In this document: in pieces, positions 35,186-44,984 of the stretch
Position numbering within the stretch: position 1 is the first letter of the stretch
Layout: each line of letters starts with the position of its first letter
NCBI RefSeq assembly: GCF_002975275.1
Contig: NZ_PCOQ01000008.1
Coordinates: 1 to 64,000, forward strand
Length of the DNA stretch: 64,000 nt
From: Achromobacter sp. MYb9
GTDB lineage: Bacteria; Pseudomonadota; Gammaproteobacteria; Burkholderiales; Burkholderiaceae_B
Direction: 5' to 3'
Made by a program: the position numbers and the translations under genes
The notes under the pieces: generated by a model
Database searches by the model: none
What the model saw: only the letters and a program-made list of their open reading frames with translations
What the model was told of the DNA's origin: nothing

Positions 35186-36116
35186 GATGTTCCAGTACCT
35201 GTCGGCAGGCGCCCACGACAGCGTCGGGCGTGATGGCATCGATGCCGTCGCGCGGATGGCGCGGAACGACGGCAGCCGATCCGTGGCGGCGCCAGAACCA
35301 TTCGGGGTTGGGTTCGTTGAATATGCCCACGTAGGGTACGCAGGCGCCTTGCGCAATATGCGAGGGACCGCAATCATTGGCCACCACCAGGCGCGCGCGC
35401 AGCATGATGGCGCTTAGCTCGGGAAGCGGCCGGCAGTACGCGATGGAAATGTCGGGGCGCCGCATGGCCTCCAGGGCGCTCCGTTCCGCTGCCTCTTGCT
35501 GCCCCAGCACGAACAGGAAACGCGCATCGCCACCCAGCAAGCGCTTCAGGCGGTCCACCAGCCGCAAGTAGTTCGTCAGGCTCCATCGCTTGAACGCGCC
35601 CGCGCCGCCACCGGGAATCATCACGACGTCGGCCGTTTGAACGGTACGCGCGTGCGTCCGTGCCAGCGCCCGGAAGCACTCTCGCGTGGCGCCCTCCAGG
35701 TCGAACGGACGGTACGCGGCCAGCAGGCGCAGATTCGCCTGCCCGATGTACTCGGACGTGTCCTTGCGATGGCAGTGCGTCCAGACCAGGTCGCTGACCC
35801 GCGCATTGCGGAATCCAAGGCGGATTGCCGGCAGGCGCAGCAAGTTGATCAGGCCGAAACGTTCGCTGCTGTGATGCAGGCTGATCGATACCCGAGTCTC
35901 TTTCTTCAGGCTGCGCAGGTAATCGCTGAAGGTGGATGCGCGAACGAATTCATCGACCCAGGGCAACGCCTGGTAGAACCCCCCCACATCGTCGCGGGCA
36001 ACCACCTTGATGCGTCGGGAAGACCACCATTTTTTCAACTGGTACAGCGTCGGCAGCGCGACGATCTGGTCGCCCAGTTGCGGTTGGCTTCTGACGTAGA
36101 CAACGATTTCCGACAT
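35160..36116 (-). CDS. GT9-family heptosyltransferase-like glycosyltransferase
   Basis: 318 aa. The N-terminus MSEIVVYVRSQPQLGDQIVA has the GDQI loop that replaces GD.I/L in WaaC/WaaF-type enzymes. The C-terminal donor half has MIPGGGAGAFKRW and ARLVVANDCGPSHIAQGACVP, the hallmark of GT9. It acts at the inner-membrane cytoplasmic face, most likely in LPS core assembly. Upstream gene of a two-gene set with the GT4 enzyme. Confidence 0.85.
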   Translation of the reverse strand: MSEIVVYVRSQPQLGDQIVALPTLYQLKKWWSSRRIKVVARDDVGGFYQALPWVDEFVRASTFSDYLRSLKKETRVSISLHHSSERFGLINLLRLPAIRLGFRNARVSDLVWTHCHRKDTSEYIGQANLRLLAAYRPFDLEGATRECFRALARTHARTVQTADVVMIPGGGAGAFKRWSLTNYLRLVDRLKRLLGGDARFLFVLGQQEAAERSALEAMRRPDISIAYCRPLPELSAIMLRARLVVANDCGPSHIAQGACVPYVGIFNEPNPEWFWRRHGSAAVVPRHPRDGIDAITPDAVVGACRQVLEHHAHPAYAG

Positions 36117-36393
36117 GTGCGGCCTCCCCTTGCTTGCGATGCGGCCGGGTGACCGCTGGCGGGCAATGTATCGGGAGACGCGCCAGGATTTTCTCGAAAC
36201 CCTTTAACGAGTGTGAAGAAGAGGGCGGGCGTGCTTTAAACAATTACACAAGTCTTTCCTCCGCGCTCTTGCGGTGGGGCCCGCCGGCCGCAAGCGCCGG
36301 TGCCCGCAATGACCGGGAATGGAGCTTGCTGGCCCACGCCCCGGAAGATCGCGGCATGGTCCGCACCCAGTTTTGACCAAAAAAGGGGTTGCC

Positions 36394-37047
36394 TTGGAAA
36401 ACTCGCTATCAATCAAGATCACCCGGCGCAACCTGCTGAAGGCGGGCGCCGTATCGGCGACTGCGGTGGCCGCCCCGTCGGTCACCTGTGCGCAGCAGGC
36501 CGCGCAGGGCGCCATGCAGCCGATGGCGGCCACCGTGACGTTGCGCGTCAACGGCGCCGCGCGCGAATTGTCGCTGGATATGCGCACGACGCTGCTTGAC
36601 GCCTTGCGGGAAAATCTACAATTGACGGGAACCAAAAAGGGCTGCGACCACGGTCAGTGCGGCGCCTGCACGGTGCTGCTGGATGGCCGGCGCGTCAATT
36701 CCTGTTTGACGCTGGCCGTGATGCACGATGGGGCCGAGATAACGACCATCGAAGGTCTGGGCACGCCGACGGCGCTGCATCCCTTGCAGGCCGCCTTTAT
36801 CAAGCATGACGGCTACCAATGCGGCTACTGCACACCCGGGCAGATCTGCTCCGCCGCGGCGATGCTGGAAGAGATCGAGCAGGGCGTCCCCAGCCATGTC
36901 AGCGCCAGCCTGACCGACCGCCCGCAGCTGGGCGCGGACGAGATCCGTGAACGCATGAGCGGCAATATCTGCCGATGCGGTGCGTATTCGAACATTCTCG
37001 ACGCCATCATGGACGTCGCGGCGGGCAAGGCGGGAGGCAAGGCATGA
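36394..37047 (+). CDS. paoA: aldehyde oxidoreductase, 2Fe-2S subunit, Tat-exported
   Basis: 217 aa from the TTG at 36394. A twin-arginine signal ([18 protein letters not shown]) leads the protein, so the complex is exported folded, as with E. coli PaoABC. Plant-type ferredoxin cysteines lie in [18 protein letters not shown] with a later Cys in VNSC; the second cluster uses [11 protein letters not shown] and GNICRCGAY. The stop overlaps the next start by ATGA. A molybdenum-linked electron-transfer subunit for aromatic and aliphatic aldehydes. Confidence 0.9.
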   Translation: MENSLSIKITRRNLLKAGAVSATAVAAPSVTCAQQAAQGAMQPMAATVTLRVNGAARELSLDMRTTLLDALRENLQLTGTKKGCDHGQCGACTVLLDGRRVNSCLTLAVMHDGAEITTIEGLGTPTALHPLQAAFIKHDGYQCGYCTPGQICSAAAMLEEIEQGVPSHVSASLTDRPQLGADEIRERMSGNICRCGAYSNILDAIMDVAAGKAGGKA

Positions 37048-37994
37048 AGCCCTTCACCTACGAACGTGCCCGCACGCCCGCCGAGGCCGCGGCTAGCGCC
37101 GCCCAGGTGCGCGGCGCCCGCTTCATCGCCGGCGGGACGAATCTGCTTGACCTAATGAAGCTGGAAGTCGAAACGCCTACGCATCTGATCGATGTGAACG
37201 GTCTGGATTTGGATCAGATCACCGAAACTCCGGAAGGCGGCGTGCGAATAGGCAGTCTGGTGCGCAACACCGATCTTGCCGCGGATGCCCGCATCCGGCG
37301 TGATTACGCCGTGCTGTCGCGCGCGATACTGGCGGGTGCTTCGGGACAGATCCGCAACCGCGCGACCACCGCCGGCAATCTTCTGCAGCGCACGCGCTGC
37401 CCGTACTTCTACGACACGAACATGCCGTGCAACAAGCGCGCGCCGGGAAGCGGCTGTTCGGCCATCGGCGGCGTTACCCGGCAATTGGCCGTGATCGGCG
37501 CCAGCGATGCCTGCATCGCCACGCATCCCAGCGACATGGCGGTGGCCATGCGGTTGCTGGACGCCCAGATTGAAACCGTGCGTCCGGACAGCACCCGACG
37601 CGTGATCCCGATTGCGGATTTCTACCGGCAGCCCGGCAACACGCCAGAGATCGACCATACGCTGGAGGCAGGCGAACTCATTACTTCCGTCACGCTGCCA
37701 CCGCCGATCGGCGGCGTACACCGCTATCGGAAGGTGCGGGATCGCGCGTCCTTCGCCTTTGCCCTGGTGGCCGTGGGGGCGGTGGTGCAGCGTGACGGCA
37801 GCGGCCGGATCGCGCTGGGCGGCGTGGCGCCGCATCCCTGGCGGGTCGAAGCGGCCGAGGCTGAACTGCCCCGCGGCTTCGCGCCAGCCGCCGAACGGCT
37901 GTTGGCGGGCGCGAAGCCCACCGCCGACAACGCCTTCAAGCTGACGCTGGCCGCGCGGACGCTCAGCGCGGTCTTGACGGAATCGAGGGCCTGA
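37044..37994 (+). CDS. paoB: aldehyde oxidoreductase, FAD subunit
   Basis: 316 aa from the ATG at 37044. FAD-binding segments [14 protein letters not shown] and [20 protein letters not shown] are present. The extra cysteine loop [20 protein letters not shown] holds the additional 4Fe-4S cluster known for E. coli PaoB. Translationally coupled to paoA and 4 bp before paoC. Confidence 0.9.
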   Translation: MKPFTYERARTPAEAAASAAQVRGARFIAGGTNLLDLMKLEVETPTHLIDVNGLDLDQITETPEGGVRIGSLVRNTDLAADARIRRDYAVLSRAILAGASGQIRNRATTAGNLLQRTRCPYFYDTNMPCNKRAPGSGCSAIGGVTRQLAVIGASDACIATHPSDMAVAMRLLDAQIETVRPDSTRRVIPIADFYRQPGNTPEIDHTLEAGELITSVTLPPPIGGVHRYRKVRDRASFAFALVAVGAVVQRDGSGRIALGGVAPHPWRVEAAEAELPRGFAPAAERLLAGAKPTADNAFKLTLAARTLSAVLTESRA

Positions 37995-37998
37995 CGCA

Positions 37999-40224
37999 AT
38001 GAAATTCGATACTCCCGCCACACAGAATCCCATCGATCAGTTGAAAATCGTCGGCCATGGCGTAGACCGCATCGACGGTCCATTGAAGAGCACGGGCAAG
38101 GCCGTTTATGCATACGAACACCACGACACGGTGCCCGATGCGGCCGTCGGCTATGTGCTTGGCGCGGCGATTGCCAAAGGACGGATCCGCGCCATGGATA
38201 TCGAAGCGGCGCGGCGCGCGCCCGGTGTGCTGGCCGTGGTCACCGCGCAAAATGCCGGCAAACTGGGCAAGGGAAAAATGAACACCGCCACGCTGTTGGG
38301 CGGGCCCGAGATCCAGCATTACCACCAGGCCATCGCGCTGGTCGTGGCCGAAACCCTGGAACAGGCGCGGGCGGCAAGCCGGCTGATCCGGGTGCAATAC
38401 GAGCGCGCGCCCGGCGCGTTCGACCTGGCGGCCGAGAAAGCCGCCGGCGACTCCGCCGCTAAGAAACCCGGCAAGAAAGCGGGCGGCCAACCCAAGCCGG
38501 ACGTGGTGGGCGACTTTGAAGGGGCCTATGCGGCGGCCGCCGTGAAAATCGACCACACCTACCGCACGCCCGATCAATCCCACGCGATGATGGAGCCGCA
38601 TGCGTCCACCGCCGTGTGGGAGGGCGACGCGCTGACGTTGTGGACATCGAACCAGATGGTCGACTGGGGGCGCAGCGACGTGGCCAAGACCCTGGGTTTG
38701 CCCAAGGACAAAGTGCGATTGATTTCCCCCTACGTGGGCGGCGGTTTCGGTGGCAAGCTATTCGTGCGGGCGGACGCCCTTTTGGCGGCGCTGGGGGCAC
38801 GCGCCGCCCGGCGGCCGGTCAAGGTCGCGCTGGCGCGTCCGCTGGTCGCCAACAATACGACGCATCGGCCCGCCACAATCCAGCGCATCCGCATCGGGGC
38901 CGGGCAGGATGGCAAGATCACCGCGATCGCGCATGAAAGCTGGTCGGGCGACCTGCCGGGCGGAAATCCCGAAGAAGCCGTGCAGCAGACGCGCCTGCTC
39001 TACGCCGGCGCCAACCGGCTGACCGCGCTACATCTGATGGAACTGGATTTGCCCGAGGGCAACGCGATGCGAGCCCCTGGCGAGGCGCCGGGGATGATGG
39101 CCCTGGAAATCGCCATGGACGAGATGGCCGAAGCACTGGGCATGGATCCCGTGGAATTCCGAGTGCGCAACGACACGCAGGTAGACCCGGCAGCTCCTGC
39201 GCGCCCGTTCTCCCAGCGGCGCTTCATCGAATGCCTGCGTATCGGCGCAGCGCGTTTCGGGTGGGCGGAACGCCGCGCGCGCCCCGGCGCAAGCCGAGAT
39301 GGCCGGTGGCTCGTGGGCATGGGCATGGCGGCGGCGTTCCGCAACAATCTGGTGACCGATTCGGCCGCGCGTGTGCGTCTGGATGCCGCGGGCCAGGTCA
39401 TCGTGGAAACCGACATGACCGATATCGGCACCGGCAGCTACACCATCATCGCGCAGACCGCGGCCGAGATGCTGGGCGTGCCGCTGGCGAAAGTCATCGT
39501 GCGCCTGGGCGATTCGGCTTTCCCGGTGTCGGCCGGTTCCGGCGGGCAATGGGGGGCCAACAGTTCAACGGCCGGGGTGTATGCGGCATGCCAGAAATTG
39601 CGTGCCGCAGTTCTGGAACGCCTGGGCTTCCCTGCTGAGGGGGCGGTGTTCGCGGATGGTTCCGTGACGGAGGCGGGCGGCCGCACGGCGCTGCTGCGAC
39701 AGGCGGCCACGGACGGCGACCTGGTCGCCGAGGACGTGCTGGAATTCGGCGACCTGGACAAGCAATTCCAGCAGTCCACGTTCGGCGCCCACTTCGTCGA
39801 AGTCGCGGTGGACGCCTACACGGGCGAGACCAGAATCCGCCGGATGCTGGCAGTGTGTGCGGCGGGGCGCATCCTCAACCCGAAGACCGCCCGCAGCCAG
39901 GTGATCGGCGCGATGACGATGGGTATCGGCGCGGCGCTGATGGAGGAACTGGCGATTGACCAGCGGGCCGGTTCCTTCGTCAATCATGACCTGGCAAGCT
40001 ACGAGGTGCCGGTGCACGCCGATATCCCCGTGCAAGAGGTGATCTTCCTGGACGAAACCGACCCCGTGTCGTCGCCCATGAAAGCCAAGGGCGTGGGCGA
40101 GTTGGGTCTGTGCGGGGTCGGGGCGGCGATTGCCAATGCGATCACCCACGCCACCGGGGTGCGCGTGCGGGAGTATCCCGTCACGCTGGACAAACTGCTG
40201 GCAGGGTTGCCGGACCCGGCCTGA
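37999..40224 (+). CDS. paoC: aldehyde oxidoreductase, molybdenum-binding subunit
   Basis: 741 aa, close to the E. coli PaoC length. Visible blocks: GRIDGPLKSTGKA-like entry, PYVGGGFGGKLFVRADA (Moco contacts), the EGNAMRAPGEAPGMMALEIA loop, GSGGQWGANSSTAG and the C-terminal KGVGELGLCGVGAAIANAI with the active-site Glu. It oxidises aldehydes to acids. No paoD/XdhC-like cofactor-insertion chaperone follows; the next gene is a convergent LysR, so insertion must be provided elsewhere. Confidence 0.92.
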   Translation: MKFDTPATQNPIDQLKIVGHGVDRIDGPLKSTGKAVYAYEHHDTVPDAAVGYVLGAAIAKGRIRAMDIEAARRAPGVLAVVTAQNAGKLGKGKMNTATLLGGPEIQHYHQAIALVVAETLEQARAASRLIRVQYERAPGAFDLAAEKAAGDSAAKKPGKKAGGQPKPDVVGDFEGAYAAAAVKIDHTYRTPDQSHAMMEPHASTAVWEGDALTLWTSNQMVDWGRSDVAKTLGLPKDKVRLISPYVGGGFGGKLFVRADALLAALGARAARRPVKVALARPLVANNTTHRPATIQRIRIGAGQDGKITAIAHESWSGDLPGGNPEEAVQQTRLLYAGANRLTALHLMELDLPEGNAMRAPGEAPGMMALEIAMDEMAEALGMDPVEFRVRNDTQVDPAAPARPFSQRRFIECLRIGAARFGWAERRARPGASRDGRWLVGMGMAAAFRNNLVTDSAARVRLDAAGQVIVETDMTDIGTGSYTIIAQTAAEMLGVPLAKVIVRLGDSAFPVSAGSGGQWGANSSTAGVYAACQKLRAAVLERLGFPAEGAVFADGSVTEAGGRTALLRQAATDGDLVAEDVLEFGDLDKQFQQSTFGAHFVEVAVDAYTGETRIRRMLAVCAAGRILNPKTARSQVIGAMTMGIGAALMEELAIDQRAGSFVNHDLASYEVPVHADIPVQEVIFLDETDPVSSPMKAKGVGELGLCGVGAAIANAITHATGVRVREYPVTLDKLLAGLPDPA

Positions 40225-40227
40225 CTG

Positions 40228-41151
40228 TCAAGGCGCGTGGGCTCCCGCCATCGTGCCGGCCTGGCCGCTTTCCTCCAGTAGCCAATCCCTGAAGGCGGCG
40301 ACGGGCGGGGTGGCAAGCTTGTCCGGCGGGGCCAGGAAAAAGTAGCCTGCTCCAGTGCTGAAGGCTTCGTCGATGGCGGGCGCCAGAACGCCTTGGCGCA
40401 ATTCGTCCTCCACCAGGAAAGTCGGCAGCAGCCCGATGCCGATGCCCGACGCGACGGCCTGGATCAAATGCGTCGTCAGCTCGAACTGGGCACCCCAGCG
40501 CATGGTCCGCACGGGCAGTTCATGCGCTTCGAACCAGCGCTGCCACACCGCCGGTCGGGCCGCCACTTGCAGCAAGCTGTGCTGAGCCAGATCGGCCGGT
40601 TTGCGGATAGGGTGGCGGGCCGCCAGCTCAGGGCTGATCACGGGGATGACGTGTTCATCCATCAGGCGGTAAGACGCCAGCCCCGGCCAATCGCCATCGC
40701 CCACGGCAATCACGGCGTCGATGCCGGCCAGATCCAGGTCAAAGCGCGTGACCCGCGAGTGCAGATGGACCAGGATGCCGGGGTGCTTTTCATAGAACCG
40801 GTTCAGCCGGGGCATCAGCCATTTCGCGGTAAACGTGGGCAGCGCGGCCAGATGAAAGGCGCCGCGCCCGGTCCGGTGCGAGATGGCTTGCAGCGACGCA
40901 CTGCGGATGCGTTGCAGCGCCGCTTCCAGTTCCTTCTGATACCGCATGCCGGCTTCGGTCAGCAAGATGCGCCGCTTCTCGCGCCGGAAAAGGGCCACTT
41001 CCAGCAGATCTTCCAGCGCCTGCACTTGGCGGCTGACCGCACTTTGCGTCAACGCGAGTTCGGTCGCTGCACGCGTGAAACTGAGATGGCGCGCGCTGGC
41101 TTCAAAAGCCAGCAAGAGTGACATGGACGGGGTCAGGCGGCGCGGGTTCAT
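40228..41151 (-). CDS. LysR-family regulator
   Basis: 307 aa from the ATG at 41151. Starts MNPRRLTPSMSLLLAFEASA with HTH LSFTRAATELALTQSAVSRQ, of the GcvA/AmpR type, followed by the effector domain. Convergent with paoC (3 bp between stops) and divergent from the SDR gene at 41377, so the SDR/DapA set is the more likely target. Confidence 0.87.
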   Translation of the reverse strand: MNPRRLTPSMSLLLAFEASARHLSFTRAATELALTQSAVSRQVQALEDLLEVALFRREKRRILLTEAGMRYQKELEAALQRIRSASLQAISHRTGRGAFHLAALPTFTAKWLMPRLNRFYEKHPGILVHLHSRVTRFDLDLAGIDAVIAVGDGDWPGLASYRLMDEHVIPVISPELAARHPIRKPADLAQHSLLQVAARPAVWQRWFEAHELPVRTMRWGAQFELTTHLIQAVASGIGIGLLPTFLVEDELRQGVLAPAIDEAFSTGAGYFFLAPPDKLATPPVAAFRDWLLEESGQAGTMAGAHAP

Positions 41152-41376
41152 TCTGTAAATACATGACGGGTAGGGGTTCACTATACCGTGCGGCCCGCCT
41201 TTTTCTCGCTTTGGATAGGGTCTATGACTAGCCGTCATCCCTGAATGGGTCATTCATAAAACGAATGATCTACCTGACTATTTTCCGTTTTCAAACCGCC
41301 GTTCAATGGCCGAAAATCAAATCAAGCGACGGGCAGATTGCTGCCGGTCCGGATAGGTTCCACGACGGAGGTAAGG

Positions 41377-42162
41377 ATGGATTTGGGTATCACGGGCAAG
41401 ACCGCGCTGGTGCTGGGCGGCGGCGGCGGGCTGGGTGGCGCCATCGCCGCATCGCTGGCGCAGGAAGGCGCGCGGGTGGTGGTGGCGGATCTGAACCTGG
41501 AGGCGGCCACCGCCACGGCGGACCGGATCCGGGCGGACGGGCTGACCGCCTTTCCGATGCAATGGGATCTGCGGGCGCTGGATGCGATCGATAGCCAGGT
41601 CGCATGGATCGAGTCCCACGTGGGCGCCGTTGATATCCTGGTCAACAACACGGGCGGGCCGCCGCCCACGCCCTCGTCGGGCCAGGCGGCCGATCTATGG
41701 CGCGAGCACTTCGAAGGCATGGTGCTATCCGTCATCAAGCTGACCGACCGCGTGTTGCCCGGCATGCGCGAACGGCAGTGGGGCCGGATCATCACCAGCA
41801 CCTCGTCCGGCGTGATCGCGCCGATTCCGAACCTGGGCATTTCCAATGCGCTGCGCATGTCGCTGGTGGGGTGGTCCAAGACCTTGGCGCGCGAAGTGGG
41901 CAAGGACGGCATTACGTCGAACATCGTGTTGCCCGGCCGCATCGCCACCGCGCGTATCTCGTTCCTGGACGAGGCGCGCGCCAAGCGCGAAGGACGCAGT
42001 GTGGAGGAAGTCAGCCGCGAAAGCACGGGCAGCATCCCCGTGGGCCGCTATGGCGATCCGAAGGAGTACGGCGACGCAGTGGCGTTTTTGGCCAGCACGC
42101 GCGCCAGCTACATCACTGGATCGACGATCCGCGTGGACGGCGGCCTGATCGCCAGTATCTGA
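41377..42162 (+). CDS. short-chain dehydrogenase/reductase
   Basis: 261 aa from the ATG at 41377 (GGAGGTAAGG site). The glycine-rich NAD(P) motif is GGGGGLGGAIA near the N-terminus; VNNTGGPPPTPS replaces the usual NNAG. The position of the usual catalytic Tyr reads IPNLGISNALRMSLVGWSKT, so the YxxxK motif is not canonical: S in the preceding STSSG is present, but the Tyr is absent. Atypical SDRs of this GGPPP type are common and of unknown substrate. It heads a small catabolic set with a DapA-family aldolase. Confidence 0.82.
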   Translation: MDLGITGKTALVLGGGGGLGGAIAASLAQEGARVVVADLNLEAATATADRIRADGLTAFPMQWDLRALDAIDSQVAWIESHVGAVDILVNNTGGPPPTPSSGQAADLWREHFEGMVLSVIKLTDRVLPGMRERQWGRIITSTSSGVIAPIPNLGISNALRMSLVGWSKTLAREVGKDGITSNIVLPGRIATARISFLDEARAKREGRSVEEVSRESTGSIPVGRYGDPKEYGDAVAFLASTRASYITGSTIRVDGGLIASI

Positions 42163-42202
42163 ACGTAGTCAAAGACACTCGAGCTATTCAAGGATGTTAA
42201 AG

Positions 42203-43138
42203 ATGAAACTGACCGCTGACGCCAAGGGCGTATTCCCCATCGCGCCCACGCCGTTTTTCGATGATGGCGCGGTGGACCGCGCATCGATCGACCGGATGAT
42301 GGATTTCTACCAGTCTTGCGGCGCGACCGGCTTGACGGTGTTGGGCCAACTGGGCGAAGCCCCGAAGCTGGATTTCACGGAATCGCTGGAGATCGCCTCG
42401 CAGGTGATCGGCAAGGCGGGCGGCATGCCCATCGTGGTGGGCGTGTCGGCGCCGGGCTTCGCGTCCATGCGCTCGCTGACCCGCGCCGTGATGGACCTGG
42501 GCGCGGCCGGCGTGATGATCGCACCCCCCAACACGTTGCGCACCGACGACCAGATCGTCACCTACTACCACCAGGCGGTCGACGCCATCGGCGACGACGT
42601 GCCGTTCGTGCTGCAGGACTATCCGCTGACCTTCTCCGTGCAGATGGCGCCATCGGTCATCCGGCGCATCGTGACGGACCTGGCCTCGTGCGTGATGCTC
42701 AAACACGAAGACTGGCCCGGCCTGGAAAAGATCTCGGCGCTGCGCCGCTTCGAGGCCGAGGGCGCGATGCGCCATATCTCGATCCTGTGCGGCAACAACG
42801 GCCTGTTCCTGGACTACGAAATGGCGCGCGGCGCCGATGGCGCCAACACCGGCTATTGCTTTCCCGACATGCTTTGCGACTTCGTGAAATGGATGGGCGA
42901 GGGCAAGACGGAAGCCGCGCACGACCTGTTCGATGCGCACCTGCCGCTGTTGCGCTACGAACAGCAACCGGGCGTGGGTCTGGCGGTGCGCAAGTACGTG
43001 ATGATGCGCCGCGGCATCCTGTCCAGCGCGGCTCAGCGCCGCCCGGGCGGCGCGCTGACGCCCGCGGCAAAGGCCGAGGTGGACCATCTGCTGACCCGGC
43101 TGGGCAAGCACGATCCACGCGCGAAGAACCTGGTTTAA
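42203..43138 (+). CDS. DapA-family aldolase/lyase
   Basis: 311 aa from the ATG at 42203 (an ATG at 42194 adds three residues). TIM-barrel class I lyase: the Schiff-base Lys is in CVMLKHEDWPG, the Tyr in VLQDYPLTFS, and GQLGEAPKL stands where DHDPS has GTTGE. The divergence makes true DHDPS unlikely; 2-keto-3-deoxy acid or hydroxy-keto-glutarate type aldolases fit better. It overlaps the convergent Ldh-family gene by 4 bp and is 40 bp after the SDR gene. Confidence 0.85.
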   Translation: MKLTADAKGVFPIAPTPFFDDGAVDRASIDRMMDFYQSCGATGLTVLGQLGEAPKLDFTESLEIASQVIGKAGGMPIVVGVSAPGFASMRSLTRAVMDLGAAGVMIAPPNTLRTDDQIVTYYHQAVDAIGDDVPFVLQDYPLTFSVQMAPSVIRRIVTDLASCVMLKHEDWPGLEKISALRRFEAEGAMRHISILCGNNGLFLDYEMARGADGANTGYCFPDMLCDFVKWMGEGKTEAAHDLFDAHLPLLRYEQQPGVGLAVRKYVMMRRGILSSAAQRRPGGALTPAAKAEVDHLLTRLGKHDPRAKNLV

Positions 43139-44151
43139 GCCCCCAGCGCCCGGACTTCGTCGTACAGCGCCCGGCTGACCCAGACGCCTTCCTGCTCGCT
43201 CTTGGCGCGGGCTTTGAAGCGGCGCTCGGAGGGCAGGCGGGCGCCCTGGCCCGCAATGGCGTCCAGCATGGCTTCGGCACCGGCGTCGTTCAGGGTGCGC
43301 TGCCCCCGGCCAAGAATGCCGGGGTCCAGCGCGATCAGCAGTTCTCCGTGCAGCGGCGTGCCCTTCGCGCCGGCGTCGAACGCCTGCGATTGCAGGCTGG
43401 TCCAGTCACCGATCAGGGGGCCGGCCAACAGTTCGATCATGGTGGATAGCGCCGAACCCTTGTACGAACCGAAGGTCAGCATCGCGCCGGCAAGGCCGGC
43501 AGCGGCGTCGGTGGTCGGCTGCCCGTTTGCGTCGATCGCCCAGCCTTCGGGGATCGGCTTGCCGGTGCGGCGGTGCAGTTCGATCTCGCCGCGCGCCACC
43601 ATGCTGGTGGCGAAGTCGAACACGTACGGGTTGCCCGCCGGGCGCGGCCAGGCGAATGCCAGCGGATTCGTGCCGAACACGGGCCGGGTGCCGCCGGCGG
43701 GCGCCACCCAGCTGTGGCTGGGCGTCATGGCGATGCCCGCCAGGCCGTGTTCGGCGATGGCCTCGACTTCAGGCCACAGCGCCGAGAAATGGAAGCAGTT
43801 GTTGATTGCCAGCACGGCCACGCCATTGCGTTTTGCCTTGTCCGCCAGATGCGGCAGGCCTTCCTGGAATGCCAGCAACGAGTAGGCACGTTGCGCGTCC
43901 ACTTGCACGACGGCTGGCGCGGGATGCGTGATCAGCGGCAACGCGTCCGGGTCCACCAGCCCTGATTGCAGCGTTCGTACGCAGATGATCAGGCGATACA
44001 GGCCGTGCGATTGGCAATCGTCGCGTTGCCCGGCGGTGATCGTCTGGGCGATGGCCGCCGTATGGGGCGCCGAAAAACCGTTGCGGCTAAGCACATCAAC
44101 CGATAAATCGTAGACCTGGTCTATCGAGAGATTGATCATGTCCGTGTTCAC
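43135..44151 (-). CDS. Ldh-family (malate/lactate/ureidoglycolate dehydrogenase-like) oxidoreductase
   Basis: 338 aa from the GTG at 44151, which follows GGAGG; an ATG at 44139 is the alternative. NAD(P)-dependent enzyme of the malate/L-sulfolactate dehydrogenase (Ldh_2) superfamily with GLAGIAMTPSHSWVAPAGG, FGTNPLAFAWPRP and FGSYKGSALSTMIELLAGPL. Relatives reduce 2-keto acids, pyrroline-2-carboxylate or piperideine-2-carboxylate (DpkA). The last would fit the pipecolate route at 1.5-8.2 kb but is unproven. Convergent with the DapA-family gene. Confidence 0.82.
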   Translation of the reverse strand: MNTDMINLSIDQVYDLSVDVLSRNGFSAPHTAAIAQTITAGQRDDCQSHGLYRLIICVRTLQSGLVDPDALPLITHPAPAVVQVDAQRAYSLLAFQEGLPHLADKAKRNGVAVLAINNCFHFSALWPEVEAIAEHGLAGIAMTPSHSWVAPAGGTRPVFGTNPLAFAWPRPAGNPYVFDFATSMVARGEIELHRRTGKPIPEGWAIDANGQPTTDAAAGLAGAMLTFGSYKGSALSTMIELLAGPLIGDWTSLQSQAFDAGAKGTPLHGELLIALDPGILGRGQRTLNDAGAEAMLDAIAGQGARLPSERRFKARAKSEQEGVWVSRALYDEVRALGA

Positions 44152-44312
44152 GTTGCCTCCGGTACTGCGTTGCATGGCCGGCTCCAGCAGAGGATGCCAG
44201 TCGAAAGAAATGCGGGGCGCGGGATAGGCTGCGCGCATCCAGTGTAGCGGCGGTGCAAGGGGGCGCCACGACAAGTAGGACGTTTACGGCACGCTGCGCT
44301 GCGCTGCGCGTG

Positions 44313-44711
44313 CTAGGCGCCCTGCGCAATCTGGCGGAAGGAATCGCCAAATTCCTCCAAGGCACTTTCCAGGCGCCAGACACAGGCGTCAAGCGCATGC
44401 GCATCTTGCGTGGGGTCTGAGCAGATTCGCTCCAGCTCGGCGCAGAGCGTGCCCAGCTGCGCGTCGCCCGTCATCTGTGCCGCGCCCTTGATGCGGTGGG
44501 CAAGCAGGCTCAACCCGGTCCGCTGTTGGTCTGCGTGGAGCGTGCGCAGTTGCAGCAGGTCCTGGTCGTTGGCGCGAGTGAAGGCGTTAGCCAGCGTGCG
44601 GATGCGGCAGGGGTCGGCAGACGTCAAATCGGTCAGCATGCGCAGCCGTTGTTCGTGGCGCGCTGATCGTGTCGGGAGAGGCTCGTCGCCAGGGAGAGTG
44701 GTCTGACTCAT
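44313..44711 (-). CDS. stand-alone Hpt domain protein
   Basis: 132 aa. A four-helix histidine phosphotransfer domain with the phosphorylated His in LLAHRIKGAAQMTGDAQL. It lacks kinase and receiver domains, so it relays phosphate from a hybrid kinase elsewhere or is a leftover of a BvgS/EvgS-like system. It is divergent from a broken response-regulator gene at 44844, which suggests a phosphorelay pair of which only this half is intact. Confidence 0.75.
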   Translation of the reverse strand: MSQTTLPGDEPLPTRSARHEQRLRMLTDLTSADPCRIRTLANAFTRANDQDLLQLRTLHADQQRTGLSLLAHRIKGAAQMTGDAQLGTLCAELERICSDPTQDAHALDACVWRLESALEEFGDSFRQIAQGA

Positions 44712-44843
44712 GCTCGACCATTGTGCCGCAGACTGTCTTTCGTATTCTTCCTATTTTTTTAGTTCGGAAGACCGCAGCAATATGTCCCATACGCCGAAAT
44801 GGGTCTTGAGCCCGGCGAACCGCCTATGCGAATCATCCGTCCT

Positions 44844-44971
44844 ATGCCATCACGATACATTCGCGTCATTGTCGCCGACGATCATCCCGCAGTGGCCTTG
44901 GGCGTCAGCCCGAGAAAGAAGGGTTCCAGGCGCTGTCCCGGCCAGATACCGCCGCCTGGACCCGCGCCTGA
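44844..44971 (+). pseudogene. BvgA/EvgA-like response regulator, frameshifted and truncated
   Basis: Starts MPSRYIRVIVADDHPAVALG, the receiver beta-1 strand with acidic pair DDHP, then loses frame after GVS. In the +2 frame it continues as EKEGFQALSRPDTAAWTRA and ends at TGA 44969-44971. Compared with BvgA (a DDHP start and a later EKEGFE), a short deletion and frameshift lies near 44907-44912, and the rest of the receiver and the LuxR output domain is missing. The gamma-glutamyltransferase gene ends 14 bp further on. Confidence 0.7.
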
Positions 44972-44984
44972 AATCCTGCAGGGC

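Noticed and set aside
44291-44311. Short CTGCG tandem repeat
   Set aside because: About four units of low complexity in a spacer; no structural or coding role evident.
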